From assembly GCF_019443125.1 (NCBI RefSeq), contig NZ_JAHYXK010000014.1, positions 47,588 through 111,587 of the forward strand: 64,000 nucleotides of DNA, in the 5' to 3' direction. This DNA is from Pontibacter aydingkolensis. GTDB lineage: Bacteria > Bacteroidota > Bacteroidia > Cytophagales > Hymenobacteraceae. The position numbers and the translations under genes were made by a program. The notes below the pieces were generated by a model. The model was not told the origin of the DNA and did no database searches. It was given only the letters and a program-made list of their open reading frames with translations. The stretch's first letter is position 1, and each line of letters begins with the position of its first letter. Below, piece after piece: positions 34,550 to 44,059 of this stretch.

Positions 34550-37348
34550 ATGTGGGTAACGCCGCTAAACCAAAAGTTTTTTTCAAGTGATATTTATGCG
34601 ATCCATTACCCTAACCTGCACGCTATGGCACAAACTTTACACGCTCATTCCAATCTATGCCTATACTTTAAAGTTTTTAGAAAAACAGACTATTTTGGTC
34701 ACTCAAACCTTAAAGCTCTTCTTATACTTGTTTTCCTTACTCTTGTATCCACTACAGGGGTTGCGCAGTATAGTCAGCAGTGGGTAACGCCTCCAATTTT
34801 AAGCGGCTCCGATCCTTACGAAGAGTTTAGCACCCAGGCTGTAGACAAGCAGCAAAACCTGATCACAGCTACCTATAACGGTACCTTCCGCACTGATACC
34901 CGCATCGCCATTTTAAAGCATAACCCCAACGGACAAAAACTCTGGAGCAGCGTTTACAGCGACGATGCTTCGATCTGGGACACTCCTACCGACATTAAGC
35001 TGGACGGCGCAGGCAACATTTACCTGCTAGGCTGGAGCCAGCTAAGCAACGAAGACGAAACAGGCAAAGCTTTTGTTGCCAAATACTCCGCTGCAGGCCA
35101 AAAACTATGGGCACAGTCTGCAGGAATACAAAGAATTGATAAACACGCTTTTACGGTATCTCAAAGCGGTGAAGTATACGTGATCGAAACCGTGCAGCAG
35201 TCTGTAGGAAGTGCTTCGCAGATTAGAAAATTAGATACGAACGGCAATACCGCCTGGACAGCTAACTTTATTGGTACCGATGGTAAAGGAGGCATTCCAT
35301 CTGCCCTGGAACTGGATGGAAAGGGTAGCTTATTGGTTGGAGGAACGATTGAAGAAAGAGAACCAGGATCGATGCCTGTATACTATGCACGCCTTGTAAA
35401 GTATAGCACGCAATCAGGGGCAAAAACGTTTACAGGCCAATATCAGGCAACAGGTCTTCAAAACCGGATGGATTATGAAACAATGGAACAGGTACTTGTT
35501 GCCCCTTCCGGAAATGTGTACCTGGTATCCCAGCAAAGCGGTTTGTATGTGTATCAGGTTATACTTTACAAAATATCTGAAGCCGGTGCCTTAAACTGGC
35601 TTAAAACAGTTGGCAACACCGAAGAATCCACATACATGAAGTCAGTACTAAGTGCGGATGAACAGGTTACGTTGCTGAGCAAAGAGCTAAAGTACAGGGA
35701 TGTATGGGATTACTTTTTAACAGCCTTCAATACCCAGGGCCAGCGGCAGTATTACCACACATATAATGATTACATCCCAGATACAAGAAATATCAGACGG
35801 GTTGTACCAGAAAGCATTGGCTTGTCTGCTAACGGAAATGTAGCCCTGATTGGCTCAAGAGATTATATTGAAAAACCGCCAGCATGGTACATGAACCCGA
35901 CTTTTATCGAACCTCCACGCGAAACAATAATCGTTTACAATACAATTGGAGAAGAAACCTGGAAAGAGACAAGTGGCGATGATACAGATGCACGATCAAA
36001 CGGCCTGGCTCTGGACTTTATATCGGCCAGCAGCTTTTACCTGGCAGGCAGGCTCGTTGAGAACAGTGAACTGGTAGCGGCAAAGTATAACAGTTGCGGT
36101 GACTTTACAGTGAGTGCCGGCCAGGACAAAACAATATGCCAGGGCGGTGAGGTAAGGCTGGAGGCAACAGCAGCGGCTACGTATTCCTGGTCGCCGGCAA
36201 CAGGATTATCGAGCACAACCGTAGCCAACCCAATAGCCTCTCCTGCCCAAACAACTACCTACACGCTTACTACAACCAACGCCGATGGCTGTACTGCCAC
36301 CACACAGGTTACAGTTACTGTAAACCCATTACCTGCTGCAAGTATAACCACTGAAGGTGGTACTACCATTTGCCAAGGTAGTAGTTTAGTGCTGAAAGCA
36401 AATACAGAAGGTGGCATAACAGGTTACCAATGGTTCCGAAACGGTACAGAAATAAATGGGGCTACCGGAAACAACTATACGGCAAGTGCATCCGGCGCTT
36501 ATACCGTGCGGACTTCCAATGGCAACTGTAGTCAGGTCTCCGCTCCTACTGAGGTTACTGTAACGCCTGCTATTACCAATAATATCATCTTACAAAACCA
36601 GTCTATTTGCACAGGCACAAACGCACAGGCTCTTGTTGGAGAAACACCAACGGGCGGCAACGGCACGTATACGTACCAGTGGCAGCGCAGTACCAACGGT
36701 ACCGATTTCAGTAATGCAGCTGGTGCAACCAGTAAGAATTTTGAACCGGGTGCACTGCAGTCAACTACATGGTTCAGGAGAGTTGTAGTAACCGGAGCTT
36801 GTACATCCATAAGCCAGCCTGTGAAGATAACGGTTAACCCCTTACCAACCGTAACGCTCAATGCCTTTGCCGAAACCTGCCAGACAGCTACACCTTTCGC
36901 ACTAACTGGTGGCTCGCCTGCAGGAGGCAGCTATAGCGGAAAAGGAATAAGCAATGGCATGTTTAACCCATCTGTTGCCGGCGCAGGCACACATACTGTC
37001 ACCTACACGTATACTTCACCGGAAGGTTGCCAGGCAAGCACGACACAGACTGTTGTAGTAGCCAGTTGCTCGGTTACAAGTATTGACGAAGATGAGCTAA
37101 AGCAGCCGGTAAGCGTTTACCCTAACCCGACAACCGGCAAAGTATACATCCAGATGGAAATGCCGTCGAAGTCGGCAGTAGAGGTGCGGATAACTGATGT
37201 AAGCGGACGCGTTATCTACAGCAAAGCTTATCAGCAACAGCTTAAACTAGAAGAGACACTGCAATTAGACAAACAGCCAAGAGGTGTTTACTTGTTACAA
37301 ATAACCACATCTGAAGGAGTGATTCAGCGCCGTATCGTGCTACAATAA
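34550..37348 (+). CDS. Large secreted protein with Ig-like repeats and type IX sorting domain
   Basis: 932 residues if started at 34550, or 907 from the ATG at 34625. Both leave a long polar N-region before the signal helix (ALLILVFLTLVSTTGVAQ). A-rich TTTAATAAAA before 34550 favours that start, as strong Shine-Dalgarno sites are rare here. Residues about 80-520 form beta-propeller-like repeats of the type VAKYSAAGQKLWA, repeated with spacing of 45-60 residues (SBBP-like). Three or more Ig-like modules follow (CPGGEVRLEATAA-like, TTTYTLTTTNADGCTATTQVTV, then GTYTYQWQRSTNG). The last about 85 residues (VSVYPNPTTGKVYIQME to IQRRIVLQ) form a type IX sorting domain. Probably a surface or secreted binding protein. 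Confidence 0.85.
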   Translation: MWVTPLNQKFFSSDIYAIHYPNLHAMAQTLHAHSNLCLYFKVFRKTDYFGHSNLKALLILVFLTLVSTTGVAQYSQQWVTPPILSGSDPYEEFSTQAVDKQQNLITATYNGTFRTDTRIAILKHNPNGQKLWSSVYSDDASIWDTPTDIKLDGAGNIYLLGWSQLSNEDETGKAFVAKYSAAGQKLWAQSAGIQRIDKHAFTVSQSGEVYVIETVQQSVGSASQIRKLDTNGNTAWTANFIGTDGKGGIPSALELDGKGSLLVGGTIEEREPGSMPVYYARLVKYSTQSGAKTFTGQYQATGLQNRMDYETMEQVLVAPSGNVYLVSQQSGLYVYQVILYKISEAGALNWLKTVGNTEESTYMKSVLSADEQVTLLSKELKYRDVWDYFLTAFNTQGQRQYYHTYNDYIPDTRNIRRVVPESIGLSANGNVALIGSRDYIEKPPAWYMNPTFIEPPRETIIVYNTIGEETWKETSGDDTDARSNGLALDFISASSFYLAGRLVENSELVAAKYNSCGDFTVSAGQDKTICQGGEVRLEATAAATYSWSPATGLSSTTVANPIASPAQTTTYTLTTTNADGCTATTQVTVTVNPLPAASITTEGGTTICQGSSLVLKANTEGGITGYQWFRNGTEINGATGNNYTASASGAYTVRTSNGNCSQVSAPTEVTVTPAITNNIILQNQSICTGTNAQALVGETPTGGNGTYTYQWQRSTNGTDFSNAAGATSKNFEPGALQSTTWFRRVVVTGACTSISQPVKITVNPLPTVTLNAFAETCQTATPFALTGGSPAGGSYSGKGISNGMFNPSVAGAGTHTVTYTYTSPEGCQASTTQTVVVASCSVTSIDEDELKQPVSVYPNPTTGKVYIQMEMPSKSAVEVRITDVSGRVIYSKAYQQQLKLEETLQLDKQPRGVYLLQITTSEGVIQRRIVLQ

Positions 37349-37361
37349 GTATAAACCAGAT

Positions 37362-37396
37362 GCGCAGCAGCAGTATATTTTGTGCTACTGCTGCGC
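37362..37396 (+). terminator. Hairpin after the type IX protein gene
   Basis: GCGCAGCAG and CTGCTGCGC form a 9-bp stem, 13 bp after the stop codon. It is followed by CTGTTTCG, a weak T-run. Confidence 0.65.
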
Positions 37397-37509
37397 CTGT
37401 TTCGCGCAACGTAGAAAATGCTGCCTTAGCCCGTCCTAAAAAGAATTCGTAAGGATATTAATTAACAAGGGAGAGGCCTGTTTAACCCAAAGGCTAAACA
37501 CAGCACCAT

Positions 37510-38658
37510 ATGCAATCGCTTTTTACAACCACATACCAGGCAGCACAAGCAATAGCAGGCACTATAGAGGCTCATTTTGCCAGCATGCTTCAGTTGGAGA
37601 TGGAAAAGCAGGCAACAGACCTGGCCCCGGAACCCGTTGCAGACCATATTGAGCTTATACTTGATACTGCTTTCTGGGTAAGTTTACGCCATGAAGAAGG
37701 TTTGTCGCCTAGAATATCGTTAGCCTATATCTCTCCCGAACATGTGCCACACCCATTGCTCTTCGAAAAGCGGATGCCTCTTAGTTCGGCCTTGCTTACT
37801 AAAATATCGCCCGGTGTCGAGCGTCCGGGCATCCACCTTGGGGTATGGCATGAGAATAATGAGCTTTATATCTGGGGAACTACCAGCACCATTCCCAGCC
37901 TGTGCATGGTAGTAGATGTCTCGGAGCCGGGTTTGCTGGTGGTTAAACACCGGCGCACAGATGGATTTGGAAAGTTTGCGAACGTTGCCATACTAAAAGG
38001 CGATGAAGTAAAGATAGTGGATGAGCAGGCGGCGCATATCCCCGACTGTCCTTCTGTTGTTACATCGCTGTTAAAGTTTAACGGTGCTTACAACTGGGAC
38101 AACAGCTATAATATACTGGTGCAGCTGGCGGTTTCGATGCGGGCACATAAGCGAGGTGGTATTCTTTTGGTAACCCCTTCTGACTCTGATACCTGGACGT
38201 ACTCTATGGTTCAGCCATTGGCCTATGCTGTGCAACCTGCATTTTCTGTACTGGCAGAATTAGTGCGCAAAGCCGAAAAAGAGGAAAACAGATTAAATGT
38301 ACAGGATGCGATCCGGAGAGAGGTTGATTTAATTGCCGGACTTACTGCTATAGATGGCGCTACTATCATCAATGACAAGTATGAATTACTGGCTTTCGGA
38401 GCTAAAATTGGCCGTTTGCAAGGTAATGAGTCTGTGCATGAGATAGTGTTGACAGAACCTGTAGTTGGTGGCGTGGCTAAAACTGTACATCCATCACTTA
38501 ATGGTGGCACCCGCCACCTGGCTGCTGCGCAGTTTGTGCACGACCAGCGGGATGCCATTGCCTTGGTAGCCTCACAGGATGGACGCTTCACCATTTTTTC
38601 GTGGTCTGTATGCGAAGAGGTAGTGCAGGCGCACAGTATTGATATCTTGCTATTGTAG
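37510..38658 (+). CDS. DACNV sensor plus diadenylate cyclase-like protein
   Basis: 382 residues. The N-terminal about 250 residues (ILDTAFWVSLRHEEGLSPRIS, GIHLGVWHENNELYIWGTT, RAHKRGGILLVTPSDSDTW) match the DACNV sensor that precedes diadenylate cyclase domains in Bacteroidota (family assignment by pattern). The C-terminal domain has the DisA-type DGA motif (I281-DGATII) and LLAFGAKIG, then GGTRHLAAAQF where cyclases have RHR, then ALVASQDGRFTIFS. DGA is intact, but the last Arg of RHR is Leu337. The protein may make c-di-AMP weakly or have become a binder. No membrane helix. It overlaps no neighbour and is followed 76 bp later by a Gre factor. Confidence 0.8.
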   Translation: MQSLFTTTYQAAQAIAGTIEAHFASMLQLEMEKQATDLAPEPVADHIELILDTAFWVSLRHEEGLSPRISLAYISPEHVPHPLLFEKRMPLSSALLTKISPGVERPGIHLGVWHENNELYIWGTTSTIPSLCMVVDVSEPGLLVVKHRRTDGFGKFANVAILKGDEVKIVDEQAAHIPDCPSVVTSLLKFNGAYNWDNSYNILVQLAVSMRAHKRGGILLVTPSDSDTWTYSMVQPLAYAVQPAFSVLAELVRKAEKEENRLNVQDAIRREVDLIAGLTAIDGATIINDKYELLAFGAKIGRLQGNESVHEIVLTEPVVGGVAKTVHPSLNGGTRHLAAAQFVHDQRDAIALVASQDGRFTIFSWSVCEEVVQAHSIDILLL

Positions 38659-38734
38659 GGGAAAGGACCAACTGTTGAACGGGGCAAATGCAGCGGCATA
38701 TAACCTCGTAAGTTTATACCACGTTTCTGGCAGT

Positions 38735-39265
38735 ATGAGCAGAGCATTTGTAAAAGAAGATGATGCGGGTCAGGCCCCAATTATACCGCCACGGGCCGCC
38801 TTACCGTCTGGAGTAGCCAATTACGTTACACCGCCAGGGCTGGAGCAGCTACGCACCGAGCTTAGCGATCTGGAAGCAGAAAGAGCCAAAACCGAAGCAA
38901 ATCGCGAAGATGAAGCAGAGCGCAGCCGACAGCTGGTTATACTTAACGGTCGCATCAGCGCCCTTACCAGCAGAATATCCAGCGCCAAAGTAATAGAGCC
39001 CAAAGAGCAGCCTGCAGATGAAGTACGGTTTGGCGCTACTGTTACCCTACGCACTATTAGCGGCGGCAAGAAAGGTTTTAAGCGCAAGTTTACCATAGTT
39101 GGTGTTGATGAAGCCTCTGTAGAAAAAGGCCTGATCGCTTTTGTGGCTCCCATTGTTAAGGCTATACAAGGTTTGAAAAAAGGAGAGCAAACAAACCTGC
39201 CCATGGGCCGCGGCGAAGAAGTAATTGAAGTAGAGGAAGTTTCTTATGATCACGGAAAGGAATAG
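38735..39265 (+). CDS. GreA/GreB-family transcription elongation factor
   Basis: 176 residues from ATG 38735, beginning MSRAFVKEDD, a hallmark of Bacteroidota GreB-like proteins. An N-terminal antiparallel coiled coil (LEQLRTELSDLEAERAKTEA to LNGRISALTSRIS) is followed by the FKBP-like C-terminal domain (VRFGATVTLRTISGGKKGFKR, GEEVIEVEEVSY). Gre factors rescue backtracked RNA polymerase by stimulating transcript cleavage. The C-terminal domain shows substitutions from canonical GreA, as usual in this branch. Confidence 0.88.
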   Translation: MSRAFVKEDDAGQAPIIPPRAALPSGVANYVTPPGLEQLRTELSDLEAERAKTEANREDEAERSRQLVILNGRISALTSRISSAKVIEPKEQPADEVRFGATVTLRTISGGKKGFKRKFTIVGVDEASVEKGLIAFVAPIVKAIQGLKKGEQTNLPMGRGEEVIEVEEVSYDHGKE

Positions 39266-39482
39266 CTATGGTTACGTTAAAGAAAACCATTTTCACAATT
39301 AATCCATACCGCAAGTTTAGCGGAGCATAACTTGTGGCTGAGTATGGCAGCAGTTTGCAACTGCTGCGCTTTGAAAAAGCAAGTATAGCAAAGGACTTGC
39401 TATACTTTATACTTTGGCAAATAGCTATAAAGTATAAACCAGCTAAAGTATAATATCTGTTAAGGCCGGTGCGGATTTGTAG
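39266..39482. other. Intergenic DNA with repeated TATACTT words
   Basis: A gene-free stretch that includes several TATACTT/AAGTATA words (around 39380-39450). It leads into the MITE-like element at 39483. Confidence 0.5.
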
Positions 39483-39690
39483 GGACAGGTCGCGACCCAA
39501 TGCCGTCAACTTAAGCATTTAAGTATGTATGTTGTCATTTCGAACAGCGTGAGAAATCTATCCAGAATTAGTGCAGAAGGAATTTTATAAAGATCTCTCA
39601 CAGCTACGCTGGTCCCTTTCGACTCTCGTCTCAGGCATGTCGAGATGACAGCTTTTTCTTAAGTTGACGGCATTGGGTCGCGACCTGTCC
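39483..39690. mobile_element. MITE-like element, family B, inserted into a palindrome
   Basis: The 208-bp segment has 33-bp perfect inverted termini (39483-39515 with 39658-39690). The outer part of each arm is half of the palindrome GGACAGGTCGCGACCTGTCC, found whole at 55154-55173. The inner part (CAATGCCGTCAACTTAAG and its complement) is therefore the true element end. The repeated GGTCGCGACC (or a shorter central part, since it is palindromic) is the target duplication. The interior carries TGTCATTTCGAACAGCGTGA and TCGAGATGACA, and no gene. Confidence 0.75.
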
Positions 39691-39871
39691 GGACGATGGC
39701 CGATGATATACTTAACACTTCTCAATTGCCGATTAACACACCCCTGCCCCTCTCAAGAGGGGAATCTCATAAAGTATACTTTTCTGCTCGCGCAGAAAGC
39801 CAGTTGCAAACTGGCACCATGTATAGCCACAAGTTGCACTTCGTTAAACTTGCGGCATATTCGGTCTTTGC
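39691..39871. repeat. C-block repeat between MITE and hemA
   Basis: CACCCCTGCCCCTCTCAAGA followed by GGGGAAT at about 39739-39766 is another member of the dispersed repeat family. No credible gene. Confidence 0.6.
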
Positions 39872-41149
39872 TTACCTGTTCGGGCAGGTTTCCTTTTCCA
39901 GGTTAAAAAGTGCACTCAGGCTTTCGCTTAGCTCCGACACGTTACCGCGCTGGCAGGCCGCTTTCAGTTCAATGGCTGGCAACTTTACAATTTTGTTCAG
40001 CATACTTTGCGTGATCGCCTCCACCAACTGGGCCTCTTCTGCACTCAGCTTTTTAAGGTAACGGGCAATTTCCTGCTGCCTGATCTGCTCCAGGTGGCTC
40101 TTAAACTGTTGTATAACCGGTGTAAAGGCATTCTCGTTAGCCCAAACCTGAAACTCCGATACAGAATCTGCAATAATTTGCTCCACAGCCGGAATGGAAG
40201 CCAGGCGAAGTTCCAGTGCCTCTGTCGTGCGGTTTTTGATAGCATCGATGTTGTAAACAGAAACACCCGGAATATTCTCCAGTGCTACGTCTATACTTCT
40301 TGGCATCGACAGGTCGAGGAACAGCTTAGGTTTACCAACGTTAGGGAATTGGCCAAGCTTGTCTTCAGAGATAAAGAAGCAGTCGCCGGGAACGCTGCTG
40401 ATCACTACATCTGCCTTTTCAATCTCGACCCAAACGTTTTCCCAGTAAGCTGTGGTGGCACCTACTCTTTGGGCAAGCTCAACTGCTTTATGGTGAGTTC
40501 TGTTTAAAATGGTCAGGTGGTTGATGCACGACTTCTGAAAGTTAAGGCAAACGTCACGGCCTATATCTCCCACCCCGATCAGCAGCACACGTGGCTCCAC
40601 AAGGTTAGCTGTCAGTTCCTCCACCATCTCCACTGTGGCATACGACACAGAAGCAGCGCCATCGCGGAAGTTGGTATTGTTAACGGCAAGTTTGTTTGCG
40701 TTGAAAACGGTGTGCAGCAAACGGTGCATGAACGGGCCAACCGCATCAGCCTCAATAGCCCATTGGTAAGCATTTTTCACCTGGTTCATGATCTGCATAT
40801 CGCCTACCACCTGCGACTCCAACCCCAATGCCACCCGGAAAAGGTGTGTCATGGCAGCTTCATGGTCGGTTATACTTTCAAAGTATGGCTGAATCTTCTT
40901 GGTAGCGATAAAGCCTTTCTCCAGCGCGATCAGCTTTACAAGTTCGTTAGCATACCCCTCATCCGCGGTATAGTATACTTCAGTGCGGTTGCAGGTAGAT
41001 AATACCATTGCCTCCGTACAGTTAGTAAACTCTTTCACCTTATCCAGCAGGTTACGGCAGCCGATCTCGTTCAGCGATACCGCCTCACGAACTGCTATGG
41101 GTGCGTTTTTATAGGATAGCGTAAGTACTTTAAACTTGCCTTGCATCAT
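39872..41149 (-). CDS. hemA: Glutamyl-tRNA reductase
   Basis: 425 residues from the ATG at 41147-41149; the next ATG follows directly. It reduces glutamyl-tRNA to glutamate-1-semialdehyde, the first step of C5 heme synthesis. The N-terminal catalytic domain has Cys53 in STCNRTEVY. GLESQVVGDMQIMNQVKNAY is the conserved central block and GVGDIGRDV is the NADPH-binding loop. A helical dimerisation domain forms the C-terminus. FNR-like sites at 41201-41234 lie 52-85 bp upstream of the start, so expression is probably raised at low oxygen (inference). This places tetrapyrrole supply in the same regulon as the cbb3 oxidase genes. Confidence 0.96.
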   Translation of the reverse strand: MMQGKFKVLTLSYKNAPIAVREAVSLNEIGCRNLLDKVKEFTNCTEAMVLSTCNRTEVYYTADEGYANELVKLIALEKGFIATKKIQPYFESITDHEAAMTHLFRVALGLESQVVGDMQIMNQVKNAYQWAIEADAVGPFMHRLLHTVFNANKLAVNNTNFRDGAASVSYATVEMVEELTANLVEPRVLLIGVGDIGRDVCLNFQKSCINHLTILNRTHHKAVELAQRVGATTAYWENVWVEIEKADVVISSVPGDCFFISEDKLGQFPNVGKPKLFLDLSMPRSIDVALENIPGVSVYNIDAIKNRTTEALELRLASIPAVEQIIADSVSEFQVWANENAFTPVIQQFKSHLEQIRQQEIARYLKKLSAEEAQLVEAITQSMLNKIVKLPAIELKAACQRGNVSELSESLSALFNLEKETCPNR

Positions 41150-41200
41150 GTTTCTCGTTTTCAACAGGACAAATTTCAGCAAAATCACAGACTAAATTGA

Positions 41201-41234
41201 TGACTTTTATCACATAACAGGGTGATCTTAAGCA
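41201..41234. promoter_or_regulatory. FNR/CRP-like site pair upstream of hemA
   Basis: TGACTTTTATCA at 41201-41212 fits TGAY-N4-RTCA. TGATCTTAAGCA at 41223-41234 is a degenerate second copy exactly 22 bp away. Confidence 0.65.
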
Positions 41235-41673
41235 GGAGAAGGATTGGAGTTTGGAAGTTAGAGGGTCTGGGAGTTAGAGAGTTAAGACCCAGACTTCTTT
41301 GTTTTAGCAGTACTGGGTCAAACCACCCCTGCCCCTCCTTGTCCAAGGAGGGGAATTCTGCTGTTACTTTAGCTTAAGTATAAGTTTCATTGCAGCGGTT
41401 ATCGGGCTAGCAATTCGCAATCCATACTTTGTATTTAAGGTTTAACCTCCCTTCCACCAAGATCCTACAGGATGACAAAGAGAAATGGCTTGTACTAATG
41501 AGATGGCAGTTGAAGAAGTAAGTAAAAGCTCCCCTCCTTGGACAAGGAGGGGCAGGGGTGGTTAGACAGCAGTAACTATAAAACAACAACAGCCGGCCCA
41601 TAAGAACCAGCTGCCATTTAAAATCTTCAGAAAAAAACAATCAAATCAACCTAATCCACATTAATCTGTGGTC
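41235..41673. repeat. Repeat-rich intergenic region
   Basis: Holds two oppositely oriented C-block repeats (about 41324-41356 and 41531-41563, each with CCCCTCCTTG and CAAGGAGGGG) and a CCAAGATCCTACAGGATGAC repeat at about 41457-41478. No credible gene. Confidence 0.65.
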
Positions 41674-42738
41674 CTAGTTGCGCATTCTTCTTAGCTTTTC
41701 ATTATTGATGATCGTGATCTTGCTGCCCTGGCTTTTGATCAGGTTTTCGTCTTTGAAATCAGCTAACGTACGGATAACGGTTTCTTTAGAGGCGCCTACG
41801 ATACTTGCTAAATCTTCGCGCGAGATAGTTACCTGCGTTTCTTTATGGTCTGGGTTGTTGGCATATTGCTTCTCTACAAACAACAAAGCCTCGGCCACTC
41901 TTTTTCTGACGGAGTTATACGCCAGTTTAAGTAAGCGTTCCTCCCTATCAGCCAGGTTATCAGATAAGATCTTAATGAACTGATTAGCCACCAAACGGTT
42001 GTTGTGCAGCAACAGGAAAAAGTCTTCTTTAGAGATGACGTAGACCTCAGAATCTTCCATCACTACCGCCGACTCACGGTACGTTTTGTCCTCGATCAGG
42101 TCGAGGTAACCAATAAAGTCACCGGCTTTGTAGAGGTTGGTGATGTACTCGCGGCCCTCTTCGTTGGACTTGTAAGTTTTTAATTTGCCTTTGTTCAAAA
42201 AATATAATGCGTTCGGGTAATTACCTTCTAAAAACAGTATCTGCTTCTTTTTAAAGTGCTGCAGTTTCTGTTTATCAGAGGTTAGTTTTTCCAGGTTCTC
42301 CTGCCCTTTTGCCTCCTGTAAAAAATCGTTTAGTCCTTCGGCATTCTTCTGGAAACCCGACTTAAGATTCTCGTTCTTTTTCAGGCGCATTTCCACAGCA
42401 TCCAGCAGTTCCAGGTCGTCGAATGGTTTGATCAGGTAGTCGTCAGCGCCCAGGTTCATGCCTTTTCTAAAATCCTCTTTCTCTGATTTTGCTGTCAGGA
42501 AGATGAATGGGATACTTGCCGTAGAGGTGTTGCCACTAAGCATGCGCAGTACGCCGTAGCCATCAAGCTGGGGCATCATGATATCACAGATGATCAGGTC
42601 GGGAAGCTTATGCTTGGCAAGTTCTACACCTCCTTTACCATTTTCGGCCTCCAGTATTTCGTAGTTTGCCAGCGTTAAAATTTCGGCGATGTTTTCTCGG
42701 ATTTCATTGTTATCCTCGATCAGCAGAATCTTTTTCAT
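41674..42738 (-). CDS. Response regulator-CRP/FNR fusion (FixK-like candidate)
   Basis: 354 residues. An N-terminal receiver (phosphoacceptor Asp52 in IICDIMMP; FLTAKS; LIKPF) is joined by a helical linker to a cyclic-nucleotide-binding-type domain (about 150-265: KKKQILFLEGNYPNALYFL, AGDFIGYLDLIED). A CRP/FNR helix-turn-helix follows (VTISREDLASIVGASKETVIR). The protein has only one Cys and none of the FNR iron-sulfur pattern, so it is unlikely to sense oxygen itself. Phosphorylation by a neighbouring kinase is the natural input. It is last in a run of four same-strand signalling genes (46064 to 41674) and is the best candidate for binding the TGAY-N4-RTCA pairs in this region (inference). 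Confidence 0.9.
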   Translation of the reverse strand: MKKILLIEDNNEIRENIAEILTLANYEILEAENGKGGVELAKHKLPDLIICDIMMPQLDGYGVLRMLSGNTSTASIPFIFLTAKSEKEDFRKGMNLGADDYLIKPFDDLELLDAVEMRLKKNENLKSGFQKNAEGLNDFLQEAKGQENLEKLTSDKQKLQHFKKKQILFLEGNYPNALYFLNKGKLKTYKSNEEGREYITNLYKAGDFIGYLDLIEDKTYRESAVVMEDSEVYVISKEDFFLLLHNNRLVANQFIKILSDNLADREERLLKLAYNSVRKRVAEALLFVEKQYANNPDHKETQVTISREDLASIVGASKETVIRTLADFKDENLIKSQGSKITIINNEKLRRMRN

Positions 42739-42816
42739 CTAAGTATGATTTGGTTTCGGAAGACGGCAGGTTATGCTTCTCCGTCTTAGTATACTTTGTA
42801 AAGTATGAATTTAGCT

Positions 42817-44046
42817 TTATTCCTGTGCCTGGGGTAACGATACAAAAAAGGTAGTGCCCTCATCTAATTCACTCTGGTAATCCATTTCGCCTCCCATTAT
42901 GTCTACGTATCGCTTCACAATATTTAGCCCAAGACCAGTACCTTGTATGTTGGTTACATTCTGTGCCCTGAAAAACGGAGTAAACAGGTGCGTTTTATCA
43001 GCTTCGGGAATACCAATGCCCTGGTCCTGCACCTTGATTTTAATGGTACCGTCTTTAATTTCGGTTGTAAAATTAACCTCTTTGTGCTCACCGGAATATT
43101 TACTGGCATTTGATAGCAAGTTAAAAAGGATATTCTTTAGCAACTGCTTATCCAGCACAGCCGTTGTATCGCTACTTTGGTGCCGGTAGTTAATTTTCTG
43201 GCCCAGCTTTAAAACACCCTGTGCTTCGTCTGCTACCTGTTCTGCAAAAGCTTTCAGATCAAACGTAGTCGGTACGTTGTATATCTTCCCCTCTTCAATG
43301 CGGCTGATAGAAAGGAAGTCGTTTAAAATGCCGGTCAGATTGCTTACCGCCGACTTTATCCTGTCCACGTGCTTCATGCGCTTGTCGTCGTCTTCGGTGG
43401 TTTTATACTTTGCTATAAGCGATACCGACGACAGCACCGTACTTAGTGGCGTGCGAAACTCATGGGAGGCAATCGTCACAAACCTGGATTTTAGTTCGTG
43501 CAGTTCTTTCTCTTTCTGCAAAGCCTTACGCACTTCCTGCTCTGCCTCGTAGAGGCTGCGGTTGGTTTGCTCCAGCTTTTTAATGGCTGTTCCCAGCTCC
43601 TGGGTGCGCTCTTTCACGCGCTGCTCCAACTCAGAATTCAGGCGCTGAATAACGGCAAGGCTTTTCGCATGCTCTATACTATAGCGTATGGATCGTTCCA
43701 GCTCATTCGGACTGATGGTGCCCTTTACCAGATAGTCCATGGCCCCAGCACGCATTGCTTTTTCGTCGGTTTCGCGGTCGCTTTGGCCGGTTAAAAGTAT
43801 AAACGGTGCCGCATAACTATGCTTTAACGCTTCCTTTATCAGCTCCAGGCCATCATGTGCTCCAAGGCGGTAGTCTACCAGGTAAATATCATGCTTCCGT
43901 TCTGCAATAATATCTAACGCCTCGTTAAAAGAGCCGGTCCAGTCCAACACATAATTACGGCCGGGTATATCGTCAATTATATCCCTGGTGATGATAAAAT
44001 CATCCTCATCGTCGTCTACCAGCAGTATGCGGGTTCTATCAGGCAT
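42817..44046 (-). CDS. Receiver-histidine kinase hybrid
   Basis: 409 residues. An N-terminal receiver (Asp58 in IYLVDYRLG; LLTGQS; LVKG) is followed by a coiled-coil linker (SELEQRVKERTQELGTAI) and a kinase core with TIASHEFRTP, NLLSNASKYS, DQGIGI and GTGLGLNIVKRY. No sensor domain and no membrane helix, so its input is probably phosphoryl transfer through the receiver. It is 13 bp downstream of the single-domain regulator, in one operon. Phosphorelay order FixL-like kinase, Rcp-like regulator, this protein, REC-CRP is possible. Confidence 0.92.
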   Translation of the reverse strand: MPDRTRILLVDDDEDDFIITRDIIDDIPGRNYVLDWTGSFNEALDIIAERKHDIYLVDYRLGAHDGLELIKEALKHSYAAPFILLTGQSDRETDEKAMRAGAMDYLVKGTISPNELERSIRYSIEHAKSLAVIQRLNSELEQRVKERTQELGTAIKKLEQTNRSLYEAEQEVRKALQKEKELHELKSRFVTIASHEFRTPLSTVLSSVSLIAKYKTTEDDDKRMKHVDRIKSAVSNLTGILNDFLSISRIEEGKIYNVPTTFDLKAFAEQVADEAQGVLKLGQKINYRHQSSDTTAVLDKQLLKNILFNLLSNASKYSGEHKEVNFTTEIKDGTIKIKVQDQGIGIPEADKTHLFTPFFRAQNVTNIQGTGLGLNIVKRYVDIMGGEMDYQSELDEGTTFFVSLPQAQE

Positions 44047-44059
44047 GCTTTATACTTTG

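Noticed and set aside
40007..41002. Two frames of 161-166 codons on the plus strand across hemA
   Set aside because: They are antisense to a well conserved hemA.
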